Shown: positions 54,954-63,570 of the stretch, piece after piece
How positions within the stretch are numbered: position 1 is the first letter of the stretch
How the letters are laid out: each line of letters opens with the position of its first letter
Origin: Streptomyces sp. ISL-10
GTDB lineage: Bacteria; Actinomycetota; Actinomycetes; Streptomycetales; Streptomycetaceae
Assembly: GCF_018614575.1 (NCBI RefSeq)
Contig: NZ_JAGGOJ010000007.1
Span: forward strand, 372,001-436,000
Direction: 5' to 3'
DNA length: 64,000 bases
Notes under the pieces: generated by a model
Databases searched by the model: none
The model's input: only the letters and a program-made list of their open reading frames with translations
Told to the model about the DNA's origin: nothing
Position numbers and translations under genes: made by a program

Positions 54954-56117
54954 GTGCCCACGAGAAATGCCCCGGACGTCATCGTCGTCGGCGCCGGTGT
55001 GATCGGCGCGGCCTGCGCCTATTACGCCTCTCAAGCCGGCCTCACCGCCACTGTCATCGATCGCGGCCCCGTCGCGGGCGGCACCACGGGCGCGGGGGAG
55101 GGAAACCTCCTGGTCTCCGACAAGGAGCCGGGCCCCGAACTCGAGCTCGCGCTCCTCTCCTCCCGGTTGTGGCTGGAGCTGGCCGACCGGCTCCCGCCAC
55201 AGATCGAGTACGAGTCCAAGGGCGGCCTCGTCGTCGCCTCCGACGAGGACGCGATGCGCGCGCTGCGCGCGTTCGCGGCCGGACAGGAGAAGGCGGGTGT
55301 CAGTGCCCGGGAGGTCCCGCCCGAGCTGCTGCATGACCTGGAGCCCCACCTCGCTCCCGGCCTGGCGGGCGGCTTCCACTATCTGCAGGACGCCCAGGTC
55401 ATGCCCGCCCTCGCCGCCGCGCATCTGCTGCGCGCGGGCGGCGACCGGGTGCGCCTGAGACTCGGGGAGGAGGTCACAGGCCTGCTCACCGGGGCCACCG
55501 GGGAAGTGCGCGGGGTCCGTACGACGGCCGGGGAGATCCACGCCCCGTACGTGGTGAATGCCGCCGGGACCTGGGGCGGTGAACTCGCGCGCCTGGCGGG
55601 AGTGGACCTTCCCGTACTGCCCCGCCGGGGCTTCGTCCTCGTCACCGAACCGCTGCCGCGCGTGGTGCGCCACAAGGTGTACGCGGCGGACTATGTGGCG
55701 GATGTCGCCAGCGGGTCAGCCGCGCTGCAGACCTCGGCCGTGGTCGAGGGCACCCCGGCGGGCCCGGTCCTGATCGGGGCCAGTCGGGAGCGGGTCGGCT
55801 TCGACCGGACGATGTCGGCGGAGGTGCTGCGGCGTCTGGCGGCCGGGGCCACGGCCCTGTTCCCGGTGCTTGCCGCGGTACGGGCGGTGCGGACGTACGC
55901 GGGCTTCCGCCCGTACCTGCCGGATCACCTGCCTGCGATCGGCGCCGACCCGCGCGTCCCCGGCCTGCTGCACGCCTGCGGCCACGAGGGGGCGGGGATC
56001 GGGCTGGCGCCGGTGACGGGACTGATCGTCGCGGGGTGCCTGACCGGTGATGAACCGCCGCTCGACATCCGCCCGTTCAGACCCGAGCGGTTCGCGTCCG
56101 CCTCCGCCTCCTGCTGA
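54954..56117 (+). CDS. FAD-dependent D-amino-acid/hydroxyproline oxidase subunit (DAO family)
   Basis: A 387-residue flavoprotein of the DAO family. The N-terminal Rossmann motif is DVIVVGAGVIGAACAYYASQ, the GTTGAGEGNLL loop is typical of sarcosine oxidase-beta and hydroxyproline dehydrogenase subunits, and the C-terminal GYxP/LPxIG block appears as RTYAGFRPYLPDHLPAIG followed by HACGHEGAGIGLAPVTG. The GTG at 54954 is the first start in the frame and has no ribosome site. Its neighbours (small 2Fe-2S protein and FAD/BFD protein) make it part of a multi-subunit oxidase acting on cis-4-hydroxy-D-proline. The substrate is inferred from the epimerase, deaminase and dehydrogenase downstream. Confidence 0.88.
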   Translation: MPTRNAPDVIVVGAGVIGAACAYYASQAGLTATVIDRGPVAGGTTGAGEGNLLVSDKEPGPELELALLSSRLWLELADRLPPQIEYESKGGLVVASDEDAMRALRAFAAGQEKAGVSAREVPPELLHDLEPHLAPGLAGGFHYLQDAQVMPALAAAHLLRAGGDRVRLRLGEEVTGLLTGATGEVRGVRTTAGEIHAPYVVNAAGTWGGELARLAGVDLPVLPRRGFVLVTEPLPRVVRHKVYAADYVADVASGSAALQTSAVVEGTPAGPVLIGASRERVGFDRTMSAEVLRRLAAGATALFPVLAAVRAVRTYAGFRPYLPDHLPAIGADPRVPGLLHACGHEGAGIGLAPVTGLIVAGCLTGDEPPLDIRPFRPERFASASASC

Positions 56118-56222
56118 ATCCGCCGGCAGGGCCGCCTGGGACTGGCTGCCTGCCGAGTCCTGTGCCGCCCGTGTCCGAAGCCGACCGGTGCTCCTGCCGC
56201 GCCGTCACGAGAGGAGGGCCCT

Positions 56223-56546
56223 GTGGCCCGCACGCCCGCCGACCTCGTCGGGGCACAACCCGATCCGCCGTTCGAGATCACCTTCGACGGCCGCCGCGTC
56301 ACCGCCCAGCCCGGGCAGTCGGTCGCCGCCGCACTGTGGGCGGCCGGAATCCTCGCCTGGCGCACCACCCGCGTCGGCGGCCGGCCGCGCGGCGCGTTCT
56401 GCGGCATCGGCCAGTGCTTCGACTGCCTCGCCACCATCAACGAACAGCCCAACCGCCGGGCCTGCCTGGTCCCCGCCCGCCCCGGCGACACGATCACCAC
56501 CCAGAAAGGACACGGCCATGACCGACCCAGCGTCCGGATCGTATGA
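56223..56546 (+). CDS. Small (2Fe-2S)-binding subunit of the amino-acid oxidase
   Basis: A 107-residue ferredoxin-like protein of the type found between heterotrimeric amino-acid oxidase subunits. It has the sheet start FEITFDGRRVTAQPGQSVAAALWAAG and the cysteine pattern CGIGQCFDCLATIN with a fourth Cys in NRRACLVP. It resembles the SoxA/HcnA-like N-terminal domain. A strong GAGAGGAGGG precedes the GTG. Its end overlaps the next gene by 29 nt. It would carry electrons between the two flavin subunits. A 105-nt gap separates it from the oxidase gene. Confidence 0.88.
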   Translation: MARTPADLVGAQPDPPFEITFDGRRVTAQPGQSVAAALWAAGILAWRTTRVGGRPRGAFCGIGQCFDCLATINEQPNRRACLVPARPGDTITTQKGHGHDRPSVRIV

Positions 56547-57966
56547 ACCGTACGACCTCGCGGTCATCGGCGCGGGCTCCGCCGGGATCGCCGGTGCCGT
56601 CACCGCCTCCGGACTCGGCCTGACCGTCGCCCTGCTGGACGCCTCCCCGCAGATCGGCGGGCAGTTCTACCGGCATCCCGCACCCGCTCTGGGGGCAGTG
56701 CGGCCCGAGGCCCTGCACCACGACTGGTCCGCTTTCTCCGACCTGCGCCGGCGACTGGCGGCGAGCGAGGTCACCCATCTGGCCGGACACCACGTGTGGA
56801 GCGTGATGAAGGAGGCCGACGGCTCATGGGCGGTGCACGCCGTCACCGGGGCCGACGGCACCGACGAGCGTCCCGCCCGGGTACGCGCCCGCGCGGTACT
56901 GCTCGCGACCGGGGCCTATGAGCGTCAACTTCCGTTTCCGGGCTGGACCCTGCCCGGTGTCGTGGGTGCCGGGGGCGCGCAAGCCATGCTCAAGTCCGGC
57001 CTGGTGCTGCCCGGCAGGCGGATCGTCGTGGCGGGCAGCGGTCCGCTGCTGCTGGCGGTCGCCTCGTCGCTGGCCGCGGCGGGGGCGCGGGTGCCGGCCG
57101 TGGTGGAGGCGTCCGGGTACCTGCGGTACACCCGCAGCCCCCGGGCGCTCGTGACCAACCCGCGGAAGGCGGCCGAGGCTCTGGTGCACGGCGCCGCGCT
57201 GCTGCGGCACCGGGTCCGGCTCCGACCGCGCAGCGCGGTGACCGAGGTGCACGGCACCGACCGGGTGGAGGCCGTCACGGTCACCCGCCTCGACCGTGAC
57301 TGGCGGCCCGTGCGGGGGACGGGCCGGCGGATCACGTGCGATGCGCTGGCCGTCGGGCACGGACTGGCCCCCCAGATCGAACTGGCCACGACCCTCGGCT
57401 GCGCCACCCGCCCCCTGGCCGACGGCACAGTGGCTCTTGCCCTGGACGGCCTTCAGGAGACGTCGGTGCGCGGTCTGTGGGCGGCGGGCGAGACGGGCGG
57501 AGTGGGCGGCGCCGAACTGGCCCTTACGGAGGGAGAGCTGGCGGGCATCGCGGCAGCCGCCCGGCTGCTCGGACGCCGTACCGGCGACGGCCGGGTCCGT
57601 GCGCTCCAACGCCGCCGCGACCGGATGCGCGCCTTCGCCGACGTGATGGCCGCCGCCCACGCGCCCGGTCCCGGCTGGCCGGACTGGCTGGCCGACGACA
57701 CCGAGGTGTGCCGCTGCGAAGAGGTCACCGCTGGGCGGGTCCGCGAGGCGGTCACCGACCTCGGGGCGCGCGACGCCCGGACCGTCAAGCTGCTCACCCG
57801 GGCCGGTATGGGCTGGTGCCAGGGCCGGATGTGCGGAACGGCCGTGGCCCGCCTCGCCGCACGCGACCGCGCGGCCGAAACGACCTGCGAGCGCCGCCCG
57901 TTCGCGGTGCCGGTTCCGCTGTCGGCGCTCGCCGCGCTCGGCGAACCCCCCGAGACCGAACACTGA
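56518..57966 (+). CDS. FAD/NAD(P)-binding oxidase subunit with C-terminal BFD-type Fe-S domain
   Basis: A 482-residue protein of the pyridine-nucleotide-disulfide-oxidoreductase fold without the disulfide. It has DLAVIGAGSAGIAGAVTASGLGLTVALLD, then QIGGQFYRH, a second Rossmann motif RIVVAGSGPLLLAVASSLAAAGARV, and the FAD end GLWAAGETGGVGGAELALTEG. The C-terminus is a BFD-like domain with CRCEEVTAG and WCQGRMCG cysteines. This layout matches HcnB-like alpha subunits of D-hydroxyproline or octopine-type oxidases. The ATG at 56518 overlaps the small subunit gene. It is predicted to complete the heterotrimer with the preceding two. Confidence 0.9.
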   Translation: MTDPASGSYEPYDLAVIGAGSAGIAGAVTASGLGLTVALLDASPQIGGQFYRHPAPALGAVRPEALHHDWSAFSDLRRRLAASEVTHLAGHHVWSVMKEADGSWAVHAVTGADGTDERPARVRARAVLLATGAYERQLPFPGWTLPGVVGAGGAQAMLKSGLVLPGRRIVVAGSGPLLLAVASSLAAAGARVPAVVEASGYLRYTRSPRALVTNPRKAAEALVHGAALLRHRVRLRPRSAVTEVHGTDRVEAVTVTRLDRDWRPVRGTGRRITCDALAVGHGLAPQIELATTLGCATRPLADGTVALALDGLQETSVRGLWAAGETGGVGGAELALTEGELAGIAAAARLLGRRTGDGRVRALQRRRDRMRAFADVMAAAHAPGPGWPDWLADDTEVCRCEEVTAGRVREAVTDLGARDARTVKLLTRAGMGWCQGRMCGTAVARLAARDRAAETTCERRPFAVPVPLSALAALGEPPETEH

Positions 57967-58006
57967 ATGCGACCCGCCCACCCTCGTGGACCTCGCACAA
58001 CCATGA

Positions 58007-58018
58007 GTAGAACGTCAC
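58007..58018 (-). promoter_or_regulatory. Operator-like motif upstream of the deaminase gene
   Basis: On the minus strand this reads GTGACGTTCTAC, matching GTGAMRTNNYAY at every defined position except that the last base is C as in most other copies. It lies 24 nt before the start at 58042, in the 75-nt gap after the oxidase operon genes, and may provide an internal control point. Confidence 0.35.
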
Positions 58019-58041
58019 ACCTTAAAGAGAGGTTCTTGGAC

Positions 58042-58950
58042 ATGACCGCCACCACCTGGAACAGCGCCCGCCCCTGGCGCGGCATCATGGTCGCCACCAC
58101 CCTGCCCCTGCACGACGACCTGTCCGTCGACTACGACGCGTACGCCGAGCACGTCCGCTGGCTGATCGACAACGGCTGCGACGGCGTCGTACCCAACGGT
58201 TCGCTCGGCGAGTACCAGACCCTCACCGACGACGAGCGCGCCCGGGTGGTCCGTACGGCCGTCGAGGCGGCCGGCGACGGCGCGCGCGTCATGCCGGGTG
58301 TCGCCGCCTACGGCAGCGCCGAAGCCCGCCGCTGGGCCGAGCACGCGGCCGAAGCGGGCTGCGGCTCGGTGCTGCTCCTGCCGCCGAACGCCTACCGCGC
58401 CGACGAGCCGGCCGTGCGCGCCCACTACGCCGAGGTGGCCAGGGCCGGAGTGCCGGTCGTCGCCTACAACAACCCCATCGACACCAAGGTCGACCTCACG
58501 CCCGGCCTGCTTGCCCGGCTGCACGAGGACGGCGGCATCGTCGCCGTGAAGGAGTTCACCGGCGATGTCCGCAGGGCGTACGAGATCGCTGAACTCGCTC
58601 CGGGACTCGACCTCCTCATCGGCGCGGACGACGTGATGCTCGAACTGGCCGTGGCGGGCGCGGTCGGCTGGATCGCCGGCTACCCCAACGCCTTCCCGGC
58701 CAGCTGCGCCGAGCTGTACCACGCGGCGGTCGCGGGCGACCTGGCCACCGCCGTGCCGCTCTACACGTCCCTTCACTCGCTGCTGCGCTGGGACTCCAAG
58801 ACCGAATTCGTCCAGTCGATCAAGCTGTCCATGGACCTGGCCGGCCGCCGCGGCGGCCCCACCCGGCCGCCGCGTCTGGCGCTGACGGGCGAGATCGAGG
58901 CCGGAGTGCGGACCGCCACCGAGAAGGCCATCGCCAACGGCCACCGCTGA
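58042..58950 (+). CDS. DHDPS-family deaminase/aldolase, probable 1-pyrroline-4-hydroxy-2-carboxylate deaminase
   Basis: A 302-residue (beta/alpha)8 barrel of the dihydrodipicolinate synthase family. The Schiff-base lysine is Lys170 in IVAVKEFTGD and the catalytic tyrosine Tyr142 in VVAYNNP, 28 residues apart as in E. coli DapA. The GDGVVPNGSLGEYQTLTDDER segment replaces the usual GTTGE motif by GSLGE, as in the hydroxyproline-pathway branch. The ATG at 58042 has GAGAGG upstream; earlier starts in frame cross the gap. Position between oxidase and dehydrogenase genes predicts release of ammonia to give 2-oxoglutarate semialdehyde. Confidence 0.85.
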   Translation: MTATTWNSARPWRGIMVATTLPLHDDLSVDYDAYAEHVRWLIDNGCDGVVPNGSLGEYQTLTDDERARVVRTAVEAAGDGARVMPGVAAYGSAEARRWAEHAAEAGCGSVLLLPPNAYRADEPAVRAHYAEVARAGVPVVAYNNPIDTKVDLTPGLLARLHEDGGIVAVKEFTGDVRRAYEIAELAPGLDLLIGADDVMLELAVAGAVGWIAGYPNAFPASCAELYHAAVAGDLATAVPLYTSLHSLLRWDSKTEFVQSIKLSMDLAGRRGGPTRPPRLALTGEIEAGVRTATEKAIANGHR

Positions 58951-58999
58951 CCACGAGACTCGTTCACGAACGACACCGTTCCCGACAAAGGAGGCCCCC

Positions 59000-60004
59000 G
59001 TGCGTACGCGTCATGTCTTCCATGCTGTCGACTCGCACACCGAGGGCATGCCGACGCGCGTGATCACCGGTGGCGTCGGGGTGATCCCCGGCGCCACGAT
59101 GGCCGAGCGCAGGCTGCACTTCATCGAGCACCTGGACCATCTCCGCACGCTCCTGATGTACGAACCACGGGGGCACGCCGCCATGAGCGGCGCCATCCTC
59201 CAGCCGCCCACCCGGCCCGACGCCGACTACGGCGTTCTCTACATCGAGGTCTCCGGAGTGCTCCCGATGTGCGGGCACGGCACCATCGGGGTCGCCACCG
59301 TTCTCGTCGAGACGGGCATGGTGCCGGTGAGCGAACCGGTCACCACCGTGCGGCTCGACACCCCGGCCGGCCTGGTCACCGTCGACGTGCAGGTGGCGGC
59401 CGGCGTGGCGGAATCGGTCACGCTCACCAACGTGCCCGCCTTCTGCGTCGGCCTGGACCGCAAGGCAGCCGTCCCCGGCTTCGGGTCGGTCACGTACGAC
59501 CTCGCCTTCGGCGGCAACTTCTACGCGTTCGTCCAGCTCGACGATCTCGGGCTGCCGTTCGATCGTGCCCGCAAGGACGACCTGCTCGCGGCCGGCCTCG
59601 CGATCATGGACGCGATCAATGCGTCGCCGGACCGGCCCGTCCACCCCGAGCGGCCGGAGATCGCCGGAGTCAAGCACGTCTACCTCGCTGCCCCCGGCTC
59701 CGACGCCCACCACTCACGGCACGCGATGGCCATCCACCCCGGCTGGTTCGACCGCTCCCCGTGCGGCACCGGCACCTCGGCACGGATGGCCCAGCTGCAC
59801 GCCCGGGGCGAGCTGCCGCTCGACCGCGACTTCGTCAACGAGTCCTTCATCGGGACCCGCTTCACCGGCCGGCTCATCGCCGAGACGGACGTCGGCGGGC
59901 TGCCCGCCGTCGTCCCGGCCATCACCGGCCGCGCCTGGATCACCGGCACCGCCCAGTACTTCCTCGACCCGGACGACCCCTTCCCCGGAGGCTTCCTCCT
60001 ATGA
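59000..60004 (+). CDS. 4-hydroxyproline 2-epimerase (proline racemase superfamily)
   Basis: A 334-residue proline-racemase-fold enzyme with both catalytic cysteines: Cys91 in LPMCGHGTIGVA and Cys255 in RSPCGTGTSARMA. Presence of the two Cys, unlike the Ser/Thr of trans-3-hydroxyproline dehydratases, supports 4-hydroxyproline epimerase or proline racemase. The start is GTG with AAAGGAGG upstream. It interconverts trans-4-hydroxy-L-proline and cis-4-hydroxy-D-proline. The neighbouring oxidase, deaminase and dehydrogenase make the epimerase reading far more likely than racemase. Confidence 0.92.
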   Translation: MRTRHVFHAVDSHTEGMPTRVITGGVGVIPGATMAERRLHFIEHLDHLRTLLMYEPRGHAAMSGAILQPPTRPDADYGVLYIEVSGVLPMCGHGTIGVATVLVETGMVPVSEPVTTVRLDTPAGLVTVDVQVAAGVAESVTLTNVPAFCVGLDRKAAVPGFGSVTYDLAFGGNFYAFVQLDDLGLPFDRARKDDLLAAGLAIMDAINASPDRPVHPERPEIAGVKHVYLAAPGSDAHHSRHAMAIHPGWFDRSPCGTGTSARMAQLHARGELPLDRDFVNESFIGTRFTGRLIAETDVGGLPAVVPAITGRAWITGTAQYFLDPDDPFPGGFLL

Positions 60005-61383
60005 CCACGGCCGTCACGTCCATCACCTCCCGCAACCCGGCCGACCCGGCCGACGTCCTCCTGCGGATTCCGGCGCCCGGCGCCTTCGCGGCGGCCGACG
60101 CCGTCGAGCGGGCCCGTGCCGCCCAGCCCGGCTGGCTGCTCGCCGGAGCCGCCGCCCGCTCCGCCGCCCTCGGCGCGGTCGCCGCCGCCATCGACGCCGC
60201 GGCGGATGAGCTGGCCGCACTCGCCGTCCGCGAGGTCGGCAAGCCCCTCACCGAGGCCAGGGCCGAAGCCGCGCGGACCGCCGCGATCTGGCGCTACTAC
60301 GCCCAGGCCCCCTACGAGCCCACCGGCGTCGTCCACGAAACCGCCGCGGGCTCCGGACTGCTCCTGACCCGTCGCCGTCCGCACGGTGTGGCAGGGCTGA
60401 TCACGCCCTGGAACTTCCCCTTCGCCATCCCGAGCTGGAAGGCCGCCCCGGCGCTCGCGGCCGGCAACACGGTCGTCCTCAAGCCCGCCCCCGAGGCCAC
60501 CGCGTGCGCCCAGCGTCTGGCCGAGATCGTCCAGCACAGGCTGCCGGCCGAGGTGTTCACCGTCCTGCCCGGCGGTGCGACCGAGGGCAACGCGATCGTC
60601 TCCGCCGCCGATGTCGTCTCCTTCACGGGTTCGACCGCCGTCGGTCAGGCCGTCGCCCGGGAGGCGACAGCCCGGGGCGTCCCGGTCCAGGCCGAGATGG
60701 GCGGCCTGAACGCGGCGATCGTCCTGCCGGACGCCGACATCGAGCAGGCCGCGGCCCACATCGCCGGCTCCATCGCCGGGTACGCGGGGCAGAAGTGCAC
60801 CGCCACCAGCCGGGTGATCGCGGTCGGCACGGCCCTCGACCCCCTGCGCGAGGCGCTCTCCGAAGCGCTGCGAGCCCTCCCGGTCGGTGACCCGGCCGAT
60901 GCGGCCGTCATGTGCGGGCCCCTCATCGGCGAGAACGCGCGCGACCGGGTGAGCGACGCCTGGCAGGGCCTGCCCACGCTCGTGGGCGGCACGGTGCCGT
61001 CCGGTCCCGGCTGGTACGCGGTCCCGACCCTGGTCGAGAAGGTCCCCCAGGGGCACCGGCTGCTGCGAGAGGAGGTCTTCGGCCCCCTCGCCGCCCTGCT
61101 GCCCGCCGACGACCTCGCCCACGCGGTACGGATCACCAACTCCGTACCGTACGGCCTGGTCACCTCGGTGCACACGGCTGATCTGAACACGGTCCTGCAC
61201 GGGCTCGACCGGCTGGACACCGGCATGATCCGGATCAACGCCCCCTCCACAGGCGTCGACTTCCATCTGCCGTTCGGCGGAGCCAAGGAATCCAGCCATG
61301 GGCCGCGGGAACAGGGCCGGGCCGCTCTGGAGTTCTACACCTCCAGCCGCACCTACACCCTCCTACCTGCGGGAACAACGTGA
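60001..61383 (+). CDS. NAD(P)-dependent aldehyde dehydrogenase, probable 2-oxoglutarate semialdehyde dehydrogenase
   Basis: A 460-residue aldehyde dehydrogenase. [33 protein letters not shown] is the cofactor region, Glu232 lies in AEMGGLN and the catalytic Cys266 in [10 protein letters not shown], 34 residues apart as in the family. The C-terminal FFG-like block is [14 protein letters not shown]. The ATG at 60001 overlaps the epimerase stop by 4 nt. It would convert the semialdehyde made by the preceding deaminase into 2-oxoglutarate for the TCA cycle. Only genomic context, not sequence, defines the substrate. Confidence 0.92.
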   Translation: MTTAVTSITSRNPADPADVLLRIPAPGAFAAADAVERARAAQPGWLLAGAAARSAALGAVAAAIDAAADELAALAVREVGKPLTEARAEAARTAAIWRYYAQAPYEPTGVVHETAAGSGLLLTRRRPHGVAGLITPWNFPFAIPSWKAAPALAAGNTVVLKPAPEATACAQRLAEIVQHRLPAEVFTVLPGGATEGNAIVSAADVVSFTGSTAVGQAVAREATARGVPVQAEMGGLNAAIVLPDADIEQAAAHIAGSIAGYAGQKCTATSRVIAVGTALDPLREALSEALRALPVGDPADAAVMCGPLIGENARDRVSDAWQGLPTLVGGTVPSGPGWYAVPTLVEKVPQGHRLLREEVFGPLAALLPADDLAHAVRITNSVPYGLVTSVHTADLNTVLHGLDRLDTGMIRINAPSTGVDFHLPFGGAKESSHGPREQGRAALEFYTSSRTYTLLPAGTT

Positions 61384-61393
61384 CATTGTACGG
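61379..61393 (+). promoter_or_regulatory. Operator-like motif upstream of the GntR gene
   Basis: CGTGACATTGTACGG spans the aldehyde dehydrogenase stop codon and ends 38 nt before the preferred GntR start. It matches GTGAMRTNNYAY and would allow autoregulation. Confidence 0.5.
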
Positions 61394-61430
61394 TGGTGGT
61401 CCGTACCGAAAACGAAGGGACCACCACCGT
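61390..61430 (+). promoter_or_regulatory. Perfect 11-bp inverted repeat in the GntR leader
   Basis: ACGGTGGTGGT (61390-61400) is perfectly complementary to ACCACCACCGT (61420-61430), with a 19-nt loop. The 3' arm ends one base before the ATG at 61432, where a ribosome site should be. The stem could hide the start region in mRNA. It could also be a DNA-level binding site. Confidence 0.55.
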
Positions 61431-61431
61431 C

Positions 61432-62118
61432 ATGGGGCACCTGACCCGCCGTGACCTGAACGCCTCCCGGGAGCGGCTGCGCGACCAGGTCGCCCATGCC
61501 CTGCGAGCCGCCCTGATCTCGGGTGAGCTGCGGCCGGGGGTGGTGTACTCGGCGCCGGCGCTGGCCGAGGACTTCGGCATCTCCGCCACCCCGGTCCGCG
61601 AGGCGATGCTCGACCTGGCCCGCGAGGGCCTTGTCGAGCCCGTCCGCAACAAGGGCTTTCGGGTCACCGAGGTCGACGAGCGCGACCTCGACCAGTACGC
61701 CGAGATCCGCGCGCTCATCGAGGTCCCCACGGTCGGCCGGCTCACCCGCACCGCCGACCGCGCGGATCTCGAGGCGCTGCGGCCGGTCGCCGAGGAAATC
61801 GTGCGCGCGGCCCGTGAGCACGACCTGATCGGCTATCTGGAGGCCGACCGCCGCTTCCACCTCACGCTGCTCGGCCTCACGGGCAACGACCGCCTCGTCG
61901 AGACCGTCGGCGACCTGCGCAAGCGGTCCCGCCTGTACGGACTCACCGCCCTGGACAAGCGCGGTGACCTGATCCCATCGGCCGAGGAACACCTGGAGCT
62001 TCTCGACCTCATGCTCGCGGGCGACACCAAGGGCGCGGAGAAGTGCATGACCAAGCACCTGGGGCATGTCCGCTCCCTGTGGGCCAGGAGCAAGGGGCCG
62101 GCGGGCACCGCCGGGTAG
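61432..62118 (+). CDS. GntR-family (FCD) regulator of the hydroxyproline/peptide genes
   Basis: A 228-residue GntR regulator. The winged helix is RDQVAHALRAALISGELRPGVVYSAPALAEDFGISATPVREAMLDLAREGLVEPVRNKGFRV. The C-terminal all-helical FCD effector domain has metal-type ligands (Asp in EADRRFH, later HLELLDLML and TKHLGHV). The ATG at 61432 is preferred because the operator and hairpin lie upstream of it; a GTG at 61393 in frame would start inside the operator. It follows the pathway genes directly and is the natural regulator of them. Control by a hydroxyproline-derived compound is inferred. Confidence 0.9.
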   Translation: MGHLTRRDLNASRERLRDQVAHALRAALISGELRPGVVYSAPALAEDFGISATPVREAMLDLAREGLVEPVRNKGFRVTEVDERDLDQYAEIRALIEVPTVGRLTRTADRADLEALRPVAEEIVRAAREHDLIGYLEADRRFHLTLLGLTGNDRLVETVGDLRKRSRLYGLTALDKRGDLIPSAEEHLELLDLMLAGDTKGAEKCMTKHLGHVRSLWARSKGPAGTAG

Positions 62119-62220
62119 CGCCTCGGCCGGGTAGCGCTCGGCTGCGGCGAGGAGGTTCATAACGCGGGGTTATGCGCAAGCGAGGGCTCCGCGGAAAGGG
62201 GAGGCTGGTTCAGACTGGCT

Positions 62221-62234
62221 ATGCAATGTCACAT
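62221..62234 (-). promoter_or_regulatory. Operator-like motif upstream of the S33 peptidase gene
   Basis: On the minus strand this reads ATGTGACATTGCAT, fitting GTGAMRTNNYAY and close to the site before the GntR gene (ACATTG shared). It lies 38 nt before the S33 peptidase start. The segment from 62119 to 62272 holds no other feature I can support. Confidence 0.5.
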
Positions 62235-62272
62235 CGCACTCGGCCACCTCGCCTCGGCCGTGAAAGGGATCC

Positions 62273-63538
62273 ATGAACCCCGCGTACGCGACCGTCGACC
62301 ACGTCTTCACCGTCCCCCTGGATCACGAGGCCCCCGAGGGCCCTGCCATCGAGATCTTCGCCCGCGAGGTCGCCGATCCCTCCCGTTTCGGCGAGCAACT
62401 GCCCTGGCTGCTCTATCTCCAGGGCGGACCGGGCGGTAAATCACCACGCCCGTCAGCCGGTTCGCCCGGCTGGCTGCCCCAGGCGCTGAAGACCCACCGC
62501 GTACTGCTCCTCGACCAGCGCGGCACCGGCCGCTCCACGCCCATCACCGCGCGTTCCGCCTCCCGGTTCGCCTCGGCACCCCGACTTGCCGCGTATCTGG
62601 CCCACTTCCGCGCGGACGCGATCGTGGCGGATGCGGAACTGATCCGCCGCAGGCTCTGCGGCGACACACCCTGGGAGACGCTCGGCCAGAGCTACGGCGG
62701 CTTCATCACCCTCACCTATCTCTCCCGGGCACCCGACGGCCTGCGGGCCTGCTATGTCACCGGCGGCCTGCCCGGTCTCACGGCCACCGCCGACGACGTG
62801 TACGCCCGCACCTACCCGCGCGTACGCGACCGGGTCCTCGACTTCTATGCCCGCTACCCGGACGACGCCCCCCGCCTGAGGAAGATCGCCGATCTCCTCA
62901 CGGCCGGCGACGTCCGTCTGCCGGACGGGGACCGGCTCACCCCCCGCCGCCTGCGCACCCTCGGCCTGGCCCTCGGCATGGGCGACGGATTCGAGCGCAT
63001 CCACTGGCTGCTCGACCAATCCCTGGACGCCGACGGCGAGTTGACCGACACGTTTCTCCACCAGGTGATGGCCCTGACCGGCTTCACGGACAACCCGTTG
63101 TTCGCCGTCATGCAGGAGACGTTGTACGGCCAGGGCGCGGGGCCGACCGACTGGGCGGCCTCCCGGGCCCTCGCCGACTTCAGCGAGTTCGCCGAGGACG
63201 CGGACCCGTTCCTCCTCACCGGAGAAATGATCTACCCCTGGATGTTCCGGGACGTCGCGGGCCTGCGCCCCTTCGCGGACGCCGCCGACCTCCTGGCCCA
63301 GCGCACCGACTGGCCCCGGCTCTACGACCCTCACCACCTCGCCGCCAACCAGGTCCCCCTCGCTGCCGTCGTCTACCACGACGACATGTACGTCGACGCG
63401 GGCCTTTCCCTGCGCACGGCGCGCGAGGTCGGCTCGACCCGGGTCTGGGTCACCAATGAATGGGAGCACGACGGCGTCACCACCTCCGGTGGCGCCGTCC
63501 TGGCCCGCCTGATGGACCTGGCCGCAGGCCGCGCCTGA
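62273..63538 (+). CDS. S33-family peptidase, probable proline iminopeptidase
   Basis: A 421-residue alpha/beta hydrolase of peptidase family S33. YLQGGPGGKSPRP gives the HGGPG-type oxyanion motif, VLLLDQRGTGRSTPI is the DxRGxGxS block of proline iminopeptidases, and the nucleophile is in LGQSYGGFITLTY. The late acid and histidine are in VYHDDMYVDAG and NEWEHDGVTTSGG. There is no signal peptide, so it acts in the cytoplasm. AAAGGGAT precedes the ATG. It would cleave N-terminal proline or hydroxyproline from imported peptides, linking the transporter to the pathway. Confidence 0.9.
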   Translation: MNPAYATVDHVFTVPLDHEAPEGPAIEIFAREVADPSRFGEQLPWLLYLQGGPGGKSPRPSAGSPGWLPQALKTHRVLLLDQRGTGRSTPITARSASRFASAPRLAAYLAHFRADAIVADAELIRRRLCGDTPWETLGQSYGGFITLTYLSRAPDGLRACYVTGGLPGLTATADDVYARTYPRVRDRVLDFYARYPDDAPRLRKIADLLTAGDVRLPDGDRLTPRRLRTLGLALGMGDGFERIHWLLDQSLDADGELTDTFLHQVMALTGFTDNPLFAVMQETLYGQGAGPTDWAASRALADFSEFAEDADPFLLTGEMIYPWMFRDVAGLRPFADAADLLAQRTDWPRLYDPHHLAANQVPLAAVVYHDDMYVDAGLSLRTAREVGSTRVWVTNEWEHDGVTTSGGAVLARLMDLAAGRA

Positions 63539-63570
63539 TCGGTCCCCACCTCACCATCGATGGGAGTCAC

